A stretch of 64,000 bases of DNA, taken from assembly GCF_008084145.1 (NCBI RefSeq), contig NZ_VSDO01000001.1:944840-1008839 (forward strand), read 5' to 3'. The position numbers and the translations under genes are program-made. The stretch is from Paenibacillus faecis (GTDB lineage: Bacteria; Bacillota; Bacilli; Paenibacillales; Paenibacillaceae). Shown piece by piece: positions 51,092 through 59,748 of this stretch. The first letter of the stretch is position 1. Every line of letters starts with the position of its first letter. The notes beneath the pieces are model-generated. The model did no database searches and was not told the DNA's origin. It saw nothing but the letters and a program-made list of their open reading frames with translations.

Positions 51092-51787
51092 CTAAACGTC
51101 TTCCGCTTGATCCACGAGGGAAATCAGCTCGCCGAAAGAGCGGATCAATACGTCGGAACCGGCCAGCTCGGCATTGTCTCCGAAATCGGCATAAGCGCAG
51201 CCGACCACGGTCTGTCCGTTCTCCTTGCCCGCCTCGACATCCGAGGAACGGTCCCCGACCATCCAGGCGCTTGTCACACCGTGATTGTCCAGAAGAAGCC
51301 GCACGAGGTCGACCTTGGACGGGGTCATATACTCGCCCGCGCTGTAAATCCCTTCAAACAGCGAGGTAATGCCGTGCGCTTCGGCTACCCCCTTCACATA
51401 ATGCTCCAGCCCGTTGCTGGCCACAAACAACCGGATTCCGCGCGCTTTGAGCGCCTCAAGCGTCTCCTTCACCTCGGGGTACAGCTCGGAGGTGTTCTCC
51501 TTCAACCCCGAAAGCTCCAGCTCCAGGAGCAATTCGTCCGCCCTCCGGTGCACGGCCTCATTGCAGTCCGGAATCACTTTCTTCCATATATCCTCCAACA
51601 GCATGCCCAAACAGCTCAGCATCAGTTCATCGGGAGGCGTGTCCCCCTCATACAGCTTCTCTTCCCTTAGCCGGTCGAACAACTGGTGATACGCGGGAAT
51701 GAGTAAAGTCTCGGTCTTGAAAAGCGTACCGTCCATATCGAAAATCATCGCTTGGGGTTTCTTAAGTTTGGCCTGGGTCCTCTCCAT
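51092..51787 (-). CDS. HAD-superfamily phosphatase
   Basis: A 231-residue HAD hydrolase with cap type I. Motif 1 IFDMDGTLF (nucleophile Asp17, acid Asp19), motif 2 VASNG, motif 3 Lys in TPSKVDLV, motif 4 VGDRSSDVEAG. Similar to phosphoglycolate phosphatase and beta-phosphoglucomutase relatives; substrate unknown. The ATG at 51787 follows AAGGA by 8 nt; an in-frame ATG 48 nt earlier has no site. Divergent from the next HAD gene. Confidence 0.86.
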   Translation of the reverse strand: MERTQAKLKKPQAMIFDMDGTLFKTETLLIPAYHQLFDRLREEKLYEGDTPPDELMLSCLGMLLEDIWKKVIPDCNEAVHRRADELLLELELSGLKENTSELYPEVKETLEALKARGIRLFVASNGLEHYVKGVAEAHGITSLFEGIYSAGEYMTPSKVDLVRLLLDNHGVTSAWMVGDRSSDVEAGKENGQTVVGCAYADFGDNAELAGSDVLIRSFGELISLVDQAEDV

Positions 51788-51931
51788 CTCCACATTCCTT
51801 CCTGTCTGTATTGGTATAGCCCCATAATATGCCATAGCTCCATTCCTTGTAAAGTTTGCGCTTTCCCGCCGGGTCCATTACAATTACGAATAAATTCAAC
51901 GCATTGAATGCCGGGGAGAACTAGATGTATC

Positions 51932-52480
51932 ATGAGCAAAAAAATAATAGCCATCGACATGGACGACACGATCTGCCATCTCATACCGAAAGCTATCCAT
52001 TACCATAATATAATGTATCCCGACCTGCCGCTGACGCTGGAACAGATCGTCAGCTTCGATTTAAGCGGGATTTGGCACCCCGCCTGCACGGACGATTTGT
52101 TCTTCGGCCGGCCCGGTCTGTATGAAGAACTGGACATTTTTGACGAATACACGGTAGAAGAAATCCGCAGGATGACCGCGGACTACGACGTCATTATCGT
52201 CACCGCCGCCCGGCCGTCCTCGGTTGCCGAGAAATGGCGCTGGCTGCAAAGGCACCTGCCGTTTATCCCGTTCGAGAACTTCTTCGTGGCCAAGCGCAAA
52301 TATCTGCTTGGTTTTGATCTGCTCATCGATGACGGGCCGCATAATATCCTTGCCGCAAGGGACACCGGAAAGCAGACGATTCTGATCCCGAGGCCGTGGA
52401 ACGCGGGAATCCAGCAGGACTTCGTGCTGAAAGATTCCTGGAAAGGCATGAACGAACTGGTGCGAAGCATGCTCGGTTGA
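51932..52480 (+). CDS. 5'-nucleotidase-like HAD protein (NT5C/YorS type)
   Basis: A 182-residue HAD protein with motif 1 IAIDMDDTICHL (Asp9, Asp11), the NT5C-like FFGRPGLYEELDIFDE substrate region, motif 2 VTAARPSS, Lys of motif 3 in FVAKRKYLL and motif 4 LLIDDGPHNI. Likely dephosphorylates nucleoside or deoxynucleoside monophosphates. The chosen ATG (51932) lies 13 nt after GGGGAG; an out-of-frame ATG at 51924 lies closer to that site, and an in-frame ATG at 51908 precedes it. Confidence 0.8.
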   Translation: MSKKIIAIDMDDTICHLIPKAIHYHNIMYPDLPLTLEQIVSFDLSGIWHPACTDDLFFGRPGLYEELDIFDEYTVEEIRRMTADYDVIIVTAARPSSVAEKWRWLQRHLPFIPFENFFVAKRKYLLGFDLLIDDGPHNILAARDTGKQTILIPRPWNAGIQQDFVLKDSWKGMNELVRSMLG

Positions 52481-52513
52481 AGCCGGCTCCGCTTAATGCG
52501 GAGGGCTTCACAA
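52476..52513 (+). terminator. Hairpin after the NT5C-like gene
   Basis: GGTTGAAGCC / GGCTTCACAACC outer stem with an inner GCTCCGC / GCGGAG hairpin, overlapping the stop codon; a T run follows about 10 nt later. Confidence 0.5.
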
Positions 52514-52521
52514 CCATCGGG

Positions 52522-54348
52522 CTATTTTTTCAAGTGGTACGGAACGGTGGTGACGATTAAATCCCGGCGATACAGCAGGAAGGCGCGAATCAACAGGCTC
52601 GACTGATTGTGAAGCGCGTTGTGCCACCGTTTCTTCGGAATAAACTGCGGAATCAGCACGGTCACCCCGTAATTCAGCTCCTTGGCCTTATGCTCGACCG
52701 TGTCGATAAATTTGGTCAGCGGCTGAATGATGCTCCGGTACTGCGAATAGATGGTCACCAGGCGGATATCGGGCTGCCACTGCTTCCATTTTTCTTCAAA
52801 CTGCTTCTCCGTTTCCTTATCAAAGGCCACGTATACCGCGATAATTTGGTCCGGCTTTAAAGACTTGGCGTAGTTCAGCGTATTCTCCACCACATGCGTG
52901 ATTCCGGCGACCGGGATGACGAACACGTTGCCTTGGACGCGGGCCGCCGGCTCGCAAGTGGTGATGCGGAGCTGATCGCCGACGGCCTCGTAATGCTTAT
53001 GAATTTTATGAAACACAAGGACGATGGCAGGTAAAAAGATAAGCGCGGGCCAAACCTGCGGAAACTTCGTAATAAAAAACATCATCATGACCGTAAAGCT
53101 AATCAGCGCGCCTACGGCATTAATGGTCAGCTTTACTCTCCATCCTTCGGGTTTCTCCCGAATCCACTTCACCAGCATCCCGGTCTGCGCCAGCGTAAAC
53201 GGGATAAAGACCCCGACCGCATATAACGGAATCAAATGCTCCGTCTGCCCTTTGAATACAATGATCAGCAGTATGGAAGCCGCGGCCAGGAACACAATTC
53301 CGTTCGAGTAACCGAGGCGGTCGCCGCGGACGGTAAACATCCGGGCGATATATTTATCCTTCGCCAAATTGACCGCCAGCAGCGGGAACGCCGAATATCC
53401 CGTATTTGCGGCCAGGACGAGGATCATGGCGGTAATTCCCTGAATCGCGAAGTACATCCCGCCCCTGCCGAAAGTTGCCGACGCAATTTGCGATACGACC
53501 GTTTCCTCGCCTTTCGGCGCGATGCCGTAGTAATAAGCGAGACAGACGATGCCGGAAAACAGCAAGGCCAGCAGAATGCCCATCGCCGCCAAGGTTTTGG
53601 ACGCATTCTTCGGCGCGGGGTTCTTGAAATTCGGAATCGCGTTGGAAATCGCCTCCACCCCGGTCAAGGCGGAGCTCCCGGACGCAAAAGCTTTCAACAG
53701 CAAAAACAAGGTCAATCCCGCGACAGGGGTTCCGATCGGGGCATGCAGATCCGCCGGGACCTGGCCGCTCATAATGCGGTACAGGCCCGCTCCGATCGTA
53801 ATGAACATGATCAGGACAAACAGGTATACCGGGTAGGCGAGAATGGAGGCCGACTCGGTAAGGCCGCGCAGGTTGAGCACGGTAATCAGGATCACCAGCA
53901 GACAGGCGATCGGCACATTATAAGGATGCAGCGACGGAAAGGCCGAGGTAATGGCGTCCGTTCCCGCCGAAATACTGACCGCTACCGTCAAAATATAATC
54001 GACCAAAAGCGCTCCGCCCGCCAGCAGTCCCGCATTGACCCCAAGGTTTTCCTTCGATACCACGTAGGCTCCTCCACCGTGCGGATAAGCGAAAATCACT
54101 TGTCTGTAGGAAAGGACGAGCGCCGTCAACAGCACGAGAATTCCGACGGCAATGGGAACGGAATACCAGAAGGCCGCCGCTCCGATCGTCATCAGCACGA
54201 TGAGGATTTGTTCGGGACCATAGGCGATGGAAGACAAGGCATCCGAAGAAAGGATCGCCAGCGCTTTCGTCTTGGTGAGCTTTTGTTCTCCGAGCGCCGT
54301 AGATTTCAGCGGCTGGCCGATGAGCACTCTTTTCAGCAACATAAACAT
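52522..54348 (-). CDS. kimA: High-affinity potassium importer KimA
   Basis: APC-fold potassium/proton symporter of 608 residues, close to Bacillus subtilis KimA (YdaO) over its full length. Shared landmarks are LSSDALSSIAYGPEQIL, YPHGGGAYVVSKENLG, AGTDAITSAFPSLH, ALTGVEAISNAIP and the C-terminal PYHLKK. Twelve membrane helices lie within 1-450, followed by a cytoplasmic domain of about 150 residues. ATG after GAGGTG (8 nt). The c-di-AMP riboswitch upstream should shut it off when potassium, and hence c-di-AMP, is high. Confidence 0.94.
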   Translation of the reverse strand: MFMLLKRVLIGQPLKSTALGEQKLTKTKALAILSSDALSSIAYGPEQILIVLMTIGAAAFWYSVPIAVGILVLLTALVLSYRQVIFAYPHGGGAYVVSKENLGVNAGLLAGGALLVDYILTVAVSISAGTDAITSAFPSLHPYNVPIACLLVILITVLNLRGLTESASILAYPVYLFVLIMFITIGAGLYRIMSGQVPADLHAPIGTPVAGLTLFLLLKAFASGSSALTGVEAISNAIPNFKNPAPKNASKTLAAMGILLALLFSGIVCLAYYYGIAPKGEETVVSQIASATFGRGGMYFAIQGITAMILVLAANTGYSAFPLLAVNLAKDKYIARMFTVRGDRLGYSNGIVFLAAASILLIIVFKGQTEHLIPLYAVGVFIPFTLAQTGMLVKWIREKPEGWRVKLTINAVGALISFTVMMMFFITKFPQVWPALIFLPAIVLVFHKIHKHYEAVGDQLRITTCEPAARVQGNVFVIPVAGITHVVENTLNYAKSLKPDQIIAVYVAFDKETEKQFEEKWKQWQPDIRLVTIYSQYRSIIQPLTKFIDTVEHKAKELNYGVTVLIPQFIPKKRWHNALHNQSSLLIRAFLLYRRDLIVTTVPYHLKK

Positions 54349-54422
54349 AACTGCAACACCTCATAGTTGATTTAAGATAGAATACCCTTTTTCTCCGGAA
54401 AAAAAGCATACTTACGCACGGC

Positions 54423-54665
54423 AAAAAACCACAGAGGTCAGAACCCCTGCGGTCCATGTTTAAGGTACACGGTCACAGTATCATCCTCTCCCGGACTACG
54501 CTTACGAGGTTAGCTGTCGGATTAGGGTGGCGAGAATCACCCCTTCACGTCCGGCTGAAGCCGTTCGCGAATTCACCCCCTGCCGCTTAGTCCGGTCGAT
54601 GCTTTTCCGGCCGAACGTTAACGGCAAATCGGTTCCCCCGTTTTCCTCTTCTGGAAATTCAGCGA
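54423..54665 (-). promoter_or_regulatory. c-di-AMP riboswitch (ydaO/yuaA class) of kimA
   Basis: On the minus strand the leader contains the ydaO-class landmarks GGGGGAACCGATTT (near 54640), AGGGGGTGAATTCG (near 54575) and CGACAGCTAACCTCGTAAGC (near 54502), in that order. A terminator stem ACCGCAGGGG / CCTCTGTGGT with six Ts (54423-54453) follows, 75 nt before the kimA start. Ligand binding is expected to favour termination. Confidence 0.9.
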
Positions 54666-54831
54666 ATCATGTTATGAAATCCATGAGTGAATATACTCCT
54701 TTCCCGGATGCAAGTAAAACCCTGCATGTGACTGATTTTACGAAACTTCGCCGCAAAAAACCCGAATAAAGCGCTTACTTTATCTCTTTTCATTTCCTTA
54801 CATGAATTTTCAGCATCCTGTAAAATAAAAA

Positions 54832-54867
54832 AAGGTCCTGCTCTCCCCCAAAGGAGAACAAGACCTT
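54832..54867 (-). terminator. Terminator of pdxK
   Basis: Imperfect stem AAGGTC...TCTCC / GGAGA...GACCTT, followed on the minus strand by TTTTTTTATTTTA; 19 nt after the pdxK stop. Confidence 0.8.
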
Positions 54868-54885
54868 GAATCGGATAACCCTCGT

Positions 54886-55704
54886 TTATTTCTCGCCGTT
54901 CAAGCGATATCCCGCATGGAAGACGGGACCCACAAATTCGTTAAACGCGTAACCGGAACGTATGGCGGCCGTCACGAATTTCTTCGCTTTCTCCACCGCT
55001 TCTTTGACGGTCATCCCGCAGGCCAGCCCGCCCGTTACCGCGGCGGCAAACGTACAACCCGCCCCGTGGTTGTAAGCCGGCTCAATTTTATCGCTCTCGA
55101 GAATCACAAATTCGGTACCGTCATAGAACAGGTCGAGCGCTTTTTCGCCTTCGAGCGCCTTTCCGCCTTTAATGACGACATTCCGGGCGCCCCGTTCCCG
55201 AATCCGCTTGGCCGCTTCCTTCATCTCCTCCACCGAGGTCAGACGTCCCATCCCGGACAACACGCCCGCTTCGAACAGGTTCGGCGTAGTTACGGTTGCC
55301 AGCGGCAACAGCAGGTCGCGAATCGCGTCGGCGCTCTCGGGGTTCAGCACTTCGTCCTCCCCCTTGCAGACCATGACCGGATCGATGACGACGTTCTGTT
55401 GTCCATGCCGCTTAATGGTGTCCTCGACCACTTCGATGATCGCCACACTGCCCAGCATCCCCGTTTTCATCGCGGCAACCGGGCCGCCGGCAAACACGGT
55501 TTTCAACTGCTCGGCAACCAGAGACGCCTCCACCGGATAAACGCTGTGATGCCAGCCGCGGTCAGGATCCATCGTCACGATGGTGGTCAACGCGCTTAAA
55601 CCATAGGTTCCGTATTCCTCAAAGGTCTTCAAATCCGCTTGGATTCCCGCCCCTCCGCTGGAATCGCTCCCGGCTATGGTCAATGTTTTAAGTATGGTTG
55701 TCAT
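54886..55704 (-). CDS. pdxK: Pyridoxal/pyridoxine kinase PdxK
   Basis: Phosphorylates vitamin B6 vitamers. The 272-residue ribokinase-fold protein matches Bacillus PdxK (ThiD-like) along its length: ALT-like opening LTIAGSDSSGGAGIQADLKTF, VVIDPVMVCKG, TPNLFEA, and the anion-hole segment YNHGAGCTFAAAVTGGLA. ATG start. A role in hydroxymethylpyrimidine phosphorylation for thiamine is the alternative, but the MVCKG and HGAGCTF forms favour PdxK. Single gene. Confidence 0.9.
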   Translation of the reverse strand: MTTILKTLTIAGSDSSGGAGIQADLKTFEEYGTYGLSALTTIVTMDPDRGWHHSVYPVEASLVAEQLKTVFAGGPVAAMKTGMLGSVAIIEVVEDTIKRHGQQNVVIDPVMVCKGEDEVLNPESADAIRDLLLPLATVTTPNLFEAGVLSGMGRLTSVEEMKEAAKRIRERGARNVVIKGGKALEGEKALDLFYDGTEFVILESDKIEPAYNHGAGCTFAAAVTGGLACGMTVKEAVEKAKKFVTAAIRSGYAFNEFVGPVFHAGYRLNGEK

Positions 55705-55864
55705 ATCGATTACCCCTTTGTCCTATCTCTGTATTACTTCCATCCATTGTAGCACTACTTGCGGAGTTATGTTAATGATTTTACATTGTGATTTTTTTGT
55801 CAACTTCCCCGATTCCTTGAGGCAAAAGTCAAAGCTCCGACCGAATCGGCCGGGGCTGCTTCAC

Positions 55865-56092
55865 CTATTTGTCGGCTGCTTTTTTCTTGTCCAGGAAACC
55901 TTTGCCGGCTTCCGGATTGCTCACGATGCCCAACACTACCAGAACCCCGAGCAGGGAATTGACGGCCGCCATAATCTGATCGTATTTTTCGGGGGCAAGC
56001 TGGAAATTAAAAATCGCTCCGACAGCTTGCACCGCCAATAAGATCGCGGATACCAACGACACCCAGAGTCCGTAGTTTTTCCATTTACTCAT
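55865..56092 (-). CDS. Phage-type holin
   Basis: A 75-residue protein with two membrane helices (about 10-30 and 42-60) and a charged C terminus (GFLDKKKAADK), typical of small phage holins (phi LC3/LLH types) that let an endolysin reach the wall. The ATG at 56092 is 10 nt after GGAGG; an ATG at 56101 overlaps the endolysin stop (ATGA) but sits only 1 nt after that site. Cotranscribed with the endolysin. Confidence 0.8.
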   Translation of the reverse strand: MSKWKNYGLWVSLVSAILLAVQAVGAIFNFQLAPEKYDQIMAAVNSLLGVLVVLGIVSNPEAGKGFLDKKKAADK

Positions 56093-56097
56093 TCCAA

Positions 56098-56925
56098 TCA
56101 TACCTCCACACGGATTAATTTACTGCGGTGCAATACCGTAAGCAAGCGGTAAAAACTGAGACTGCCCCCGGACGGCGAATCGATCAAACCGGCCGACTGA
56201 GCCGCTTGAACCGCCTCTTTTGCCCACTCCGGCACGTCCATGCAATTACTTCCTTCCAGCGTTTTGACCCGGCCATCCACCTGGGTCAGCCATTCCTTCA
56301 ACGTATCCTTGCTGCCTGTCAGCGTTTGGATCAGCGCCGCCTGCTCCCGGACCGTCGATTTTAACGCTTCAAACTCCTTCTTTTCCTCCGCGGTCATCGG
56401 TTCTTCTCCCTCCTTGGCATTGATTTTCTTCAACATCGCTTCCACGGCCGCCTGTGACGGTTTGCCCCCTGCACGGTATTGCGCCGTAGTCAGTCCAAAG
56501 GTCATTTCCAGGTGCGGATAATCTTTGAAGGAGCGCCAATCGCCTCCCCATTCAAAACCCAGCGCCTTTGCCTCAGCGACGACTTCGTGCCAATCCGCCG
56601 TTTTGTCGCGATCCCCATCGATCGACATATCCCAGGAGACCGACTTACCGTCCGGAAGCAGCAGAGCGAAATCGATCGCCACTCCGAAGTTATGAAAGCT
56701 GTATCCCGGCTTGGCATTCGTCACGATCGCGCCCGGCTTGGTTCTCCCCTGGGCATACAGCGCTTCCTGCTCCGCCATGGTTCGGAGCCCCTGGGTAATC
56801 CGGATATATACTCCGCGGTGATAGCAGCGCTCGATCAGCTTCTCGGCCGCGAGCTTAACGACTTCATGCAGGCCGGCCAACCGCGCCGCGGACTTCGCTT
56901 GAACTTCTTCCAATGTCAGCGACAT
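56098..56925 (-). CDS. M15 peptidase endolysin (CwlK/Ply-like)
   Basis: A 275-residue L-alanyl-D-glutamate or D,D-peptidase. Zinc ligands of the M15 fold are His78, Asp85 (SFHNFGVAIDFAL) and His138 (DYPHLEM), with Asp/Glu support at GGDW. A coiled-coil linker (about 175-215) leads to a C-terminal wall-binding motif resembling one SLH-like repeat (VPEWAKEAVQAAQSAGLIDS). No signal peptide, as for a holin-dependent endolysin. ATG start after a GGGGAG site. No other phage genes are near. Confidence 0.88.
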   Translation of the reverse strand: MSLTLEEVQAKSAARLAGLHEVVKLAAEKLIERCYHRGVYIRITQGLRTMAEQEALYAQGRTKPGAIVTNAKPGYSFHNFGVAIDFALLLPDGKSVSWDMSIDGDRDKTADWHEVVAEAKALGFEWGGDWRSFKDYPHLEMTFGLTTAQYRAGGKPSQAAVEAMLKKINAKEGEEPMTAEEKKEFEALKSTVREQAALIQTLTGSKDTLKEWLTQVDGRVKTLEGSNCMDVPEWAKEAVQAAQSAGLIDSPSGGSLSFYRLLTVLHRSKLIRVEV

Positions 56926-57085
56926 GATTCAAACTCCCCCCTTTGCGTTTCTCGTCTGTTCCAGTATGAAATATCGAGCGAACGCTGTGGAGGATGAACT
57001 TTTTTCACCTCTTATATCAAGTTCTGCTAAGGATTTACATCTAGGTCCAAAGCTCCGGCTCCAGTAATTCCCGCGAAACAAAAAA

Positions 57086-57115
57086 GGAAACCCGGATTAG
57101 TTCATCCGAATTTCC
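57086..57115 (-). terminator. Terminator of the Rrf2 gene
   Basis: Stem GGAAACCCGGAT / ATCCGAATTTCC with mismatches in the middle, followed on the minus strand by TTTTTTGTTTC. Confidence 0.75.
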
Positions 57116-57141
57116 CGTCAAGCGAGGAACCGCCTATTGGC

Positions 57142-57537
57142 CTAATTTTTCATCCTTTTTGCCAGGTCTACCATCTTGGTGGCTCTCAGATGCTGCTCCA
57201 TCTTCTCCTCCGCCTCCACCATGACCTGTTGAATCAGGCATTCCGAACCGTGATCAAAGTTGCAGTCAAAGAGAGAAGCGGTTCCTTCGATGGCCTGTAT
57301 CACATCCAGGAACGTCATTTCCTCTTTCTTTCTCGTCAGTCGATAGCCCCCGTTCGCTCCCGACACGGACTCGATCATGCCCGCCTTCACCAGTTTGGTC
57401 AAAATCTTCGACAAATACGTCGGAGAAACGTTCTGGGCATCGGCCAGCTGCTGAACTCCGACGGGCTTGACCGGATCTTCGGCCACGAGCGCAAGCATCG
57501 TGTGTAAGGCGTAATTCGTCGCCTTGGAAAATTTCAT
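57142..57537 (-). CDS. Rrf2-family transcriptional regulator
   Basis: A 131-residue winged-helix protein: MKFSKATNYALHTMLALV, LADAQNVSPTYLSKILTKLVKAG, GANGGYRLTRKKEEMTFLDV (each by key residues). Two Cys (LFDCNFDHGSECLI) lie where iron-sulfur Rrf2 proteins have three, so a cluster as in NsrR is doubtful; it may be thiol-based or ligandless like YwnA. ATG start. It follows the reductase gene by 60 nt and shares a promoter motif with it. Confidence 0.87.
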   Translation of the reverse strand: MKFSKATNYALHTMLALVAEDPVKPVGVQQLADAQNVSPTYLSKILTKLVKAGMIESVSGANGGYRLTRKKEEMTFLDVIQAIEGTASLFDCNFDHGSECLIQQVMVEAEEKMEQHLRATKMVDLAKRMKN

Positions 57538-57554
57538 ATCGCTTCACCCCGAAA

Positions 57555-57577
57555 TATGGACTCATGGTGCCTATAAT
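57555..57577 (-). promoter_or_regulatory. Shared 23-bp promoter element, copy upstream of Rrf2
   Basis: TATGGACTCATGGTGCCTAT plus AAT (plus strand). On the minus strand it begins with a -10-like ATTATAG. Identical at 18 of 23 positions to the element at 58557-58579 upstream of the reductase gene, 18-40 nt before the Rrf2 start. Likely the Rrf2 operator. Confidence 0.5.
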
Positions 57578-57597
57578 ATCCGTGAAGCCCAAGGGTG

Positions 57598-58515
57598 TCA
57601 AGCCAACCGGTTCCACGCCTCGTTAACCAGCTCCATATGGATGCCCGCCGCCGCGGCGGAACCCATGGAAGCCGCCCGGATGGCCTGGTGCATTTCCGTC
57701 GCCGCGTCTCCGGCACTGAATACGCCCGGCACGCGGGTCCTTCCGAAGTCGTCCGAAACGATCACTGTCCCCGCTTCCGTCATCTCGCATCCGATCGATC
57801 TTGGCAGCTCCGACCCCGGCTCCAGCTTCGGCGCGAAAAAGATCCCCTCGCATGAAACGCTTGTTCCGTCTTCCAACAGCACCCGTTCCACTTGACCGCC
57901 GGCGGACTCAATTTGCCGAATCGGGGCTTCCCATAACGGGATTCTGTGCCGCCCAAGTTCATCGCGTTCCGTGGCGTTCAATCCGCTGGGGCCGTTTGAG
58001 CAGAGGATCGTTTGATCGGTCCACCCCGTAAGAAGCTTCGCCATGTGCAGCGCTCTTTCACCCGCAGCGATCAGAACCAGCGGTTTATCGCGAAGCTCCC
58101 AGCCATCGCAAAAGGGGCAGACGAACGCGGATTTGCCGTAAATCTCGCTTAGGCCGCTGATCTCGAGCGGGAGATCCCTTTTTCCGGTTGCAAACAGCAG
58201 CTTTCTGACGCGATACACATTCCCTTGGGCCGATGTAATTTCAAATCTCCCATCATCTCCCGACACGCCCTCGGCTCGCTCCTCCACCAGCTCGATCGAC
58301 GGATATCTGCCCAGCTGCTCCGCGGCGATCCGGCGAAATTCCGCCGGGGCGATTCCGTCTCTCGTCAAAAACCCGTGCGCTTCGCGAGTCACCCGGTTTC
58401 TCGGCTTCCCTTCATCGAGAAGGAGCACGCTTCTTCTCGCCCTTCCTAGTACAAGGGCTGCACTAAGCCCTGCCGGTCCGCCGCCGATAATCCCGACATC
58501 ATATATTTTCATCAT
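57598..58515 (-). CDS. Thioredoxin-reductase-like FAD/NAD(P) oxidoreductase
   Basis: A 305-residue two-domain flavoprotein with the FAD motif GIIGGGPAGLSAA (8-20), redox cysteines Cys133-Cys136 in CPFCDGWE, and GVFSAGDAATEMHQAIRAA near the end. The NADPH-binding motif is degenerate (IAAGERALHMAK instead of GGGDSA), as in the HcaR/YumC-like and other atypical reductases. ATG after AAGGAGAGG. Single gene, followed by the Rrf2 regulator. Substrate unknown; a thiol or disulfide stress role is plausible. Confidence 0.82.
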   Translation of the reverse strand: MMKIYDVGIIGGGPAGLSAALVLGRARRSVLLLDEGKPRNRVTREAHGFLTRDGIAPAEFRRIAAEQLGRYPSIELVEERAEGVSGDDGRFEITSAQGNVYRVRKLLFATGKRDLPLEISGLSEIYGKSAFVCPFCDGWELRDKPLVLIAAGERALHMAKLLTGWTDQTILCSNGPSGLNATERDELGRHRIPLWEAPIRQIESAGGQVERVLLEDGTSVSCEGIFFAPKLEPGSELPRSIGCEMTEAGTVIVSDDFGRTRVPGVFSAGDAATEMHQAIRAASMGSAAAAGIHMELVNEAWNRLA

Positions 58516-58556
58516 TCATCCTCTCCTTCTGGTTAATAATCAAGTGTTTCATATAT

Positions 58557-58579
58557 TATGGACTTAATGTATCTATAAT
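58557..58579 (-). promoter_or_regulatory. Shared 23-bp promoter element, copy upstream of the reductase
   Basis: TATGGACTTAATGTATCTAT plus AAT (plus strand), 42-64 nt before the reductase start. See the matching element at 57555-57577. Confidence 0.5.
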
Positions 58580-58684
58580 AACCTCGATTGTCCTAACCGT
58601 CAACACCCGACAGATGTAACTTTTTACTGCCAGCCGACGTCATTTATATCGCGACTACGGACCCGGGCCGCTTAGCGACCCGGT

Positions 58685-59536
58685 CTATTGGCTATGGCCC
58701 CCCCTACGTTCCGTCCCTTCCCGAAAGTGCTTGGGCGAGCAGCCGTTCACCTTTTTAAACATTTTGGAAAAAAGGAACGGATCATTATAACCGACGGAAC
58801 GTGAAATGTCGCTGACGGATAGCTCCGGGCGCCGAAGGAGTTCGGCCGCCCGCCGCATGCGGTACTCCAGCAGGAACCCCTGCAGGGAGACGCCGAACCG
58901 GGCTTTAAACAGACTGGACAAGTACGTCCGGTCAAGCCCGACGGATCGGGCGATCTCCAGCATGCTGATCTTCTGGCTGTAGCTGCTCTTGATGATTTCG
59001 ATCGCATGGCTCACATAGACCTCCTTGGCGTCGGCAGTTCTCTCCTCCGCTTCAATGGGGGAACAAGAAATCAGCCCGGCCATCAAACGATAGAGGATAC
59101 CGAGGCTGAGCGCATCGCCGCCGCGCTCCGGCCGTACGGACAACAGCTCGTCGTAGAAGCTCTCGAAGCCTCTTCCGGCGAGCGGTGTAAACACGGGGGT
59201 AAGCGGCGTCAAACAAGCTCGCTCCAAATACGTTTTCGCTTGCAGGCCCCGGAAACCGAACCAGGAGTACGTCCAGGGATCGGTGTCGGAAGCTTGGTAG
59301 TGCACGATCGTGCCAGGAGGAATCAAAAACCCCTCGCCCGCCCGGACGTCATATGTTTTGTCCGCGATGCTGAACAGCCCCCGTCCGCTATGGACGAAAT
59401 GGATGATATAGGCATCCCGAACACCCGGGCCCCAAAAATGTCCGGGCAGGCACTCTTCTTTCCCAAAAAACAGCAGCTTCAAATCCATCTGCTCCTGGAC
59501 ATCCGAGTGGTAATAGGTTATATCGATGCGCGCCAA
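58685..59536 (-). CDS. AraC-family regulator, probably of melA
   Basis: A 283-residue regulator with an N-terminal cupin-like sensor domain (about 35-110; YIIHFVHSGRGLFSI, GEGFLIPPGTIVHY) and two helix-turn-helix motifs at the C terminus (SMLEIARSVGLDRTYLSSLFK, then SVSDISRSVGYNDPFLFSKMFKKVNG by key residues). The TTG start at 59536 is chosen because GGAGGGAGG lies 8 nt upstream; an ATG 30 nt earlier overlaps that site. Divergent from melA, so probably its activator in response to alpha-galactosides. Confidence 0.86.
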   Translation of the reverse strand: MARIDITYYHSDVQEQMDLKLLFFGKEECLPGHFWGPGVRDAYIIHFVHSGRGLFSIADKTYDVRAGEGFLIPPGTIVHYQASDTDPWTYSWFGFRGLQAKTYLERACLTPLTPVFTPLAGRGFESFYDELLSVRPERGGDALSLGILYRLMAGLISCSPIEAEERTADAKEVYVSHAIEIIKSSYSQKISMLEIARSVGLDRTYLSSLFKARFGVSLQGFLLEYRMRRAAELLRRPELSVSDISRSVGYNDPFLFSKMFKKVNGCSPKHFREGTERRGGHSQ

Positions 59537-59686
59537 ACCGTAAGCCTCCCTCCATACGCACTGCATTTAAATAAGCAATATTATACCATGCTCTATGCCG
59601 ATCCGGCGGCCCCCTCCCCTAATTCAAGTTGGATAATGACATGTTTTCAAGGCGTCGCTCCATGTTCTGTTCGCGGACGGCGGGCG

Positions 59687-59714
59687 TATAGTGAAGGTAC
59701 ATGATAGCGCTATC
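59687..59714 (+). promoter_or_regulatory. melA promoter with a cre-like palindrome
   Basis: A -10 TATAGT (59687-59692) is followed by the perfect palindrome GATAGCGCTATC (59703-59714) at about the transcription start. Extended by one base each side it fits the CcpA cre consensus TGWNANCGNTNWCA except for the last base. Suited to block melA transcription when a preferred sugar is present. Confidence 0.5.
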
Positions 59715-59748
59715 TTAATATTTTGATCCTGATGGAGGGGATGAGTGG

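Noticed and set aside
54527..54769. An 80-codon frame on the plus strand
   Set aside because: It lies within and beside the c-di-AMP riboswitch on the opposite strand and has no ribosome site.
55865..56925. Prophage
   Set aside because: Only holin and endolysin are present; no integrase, portal, capsid, tail or attachment repeats were seen.
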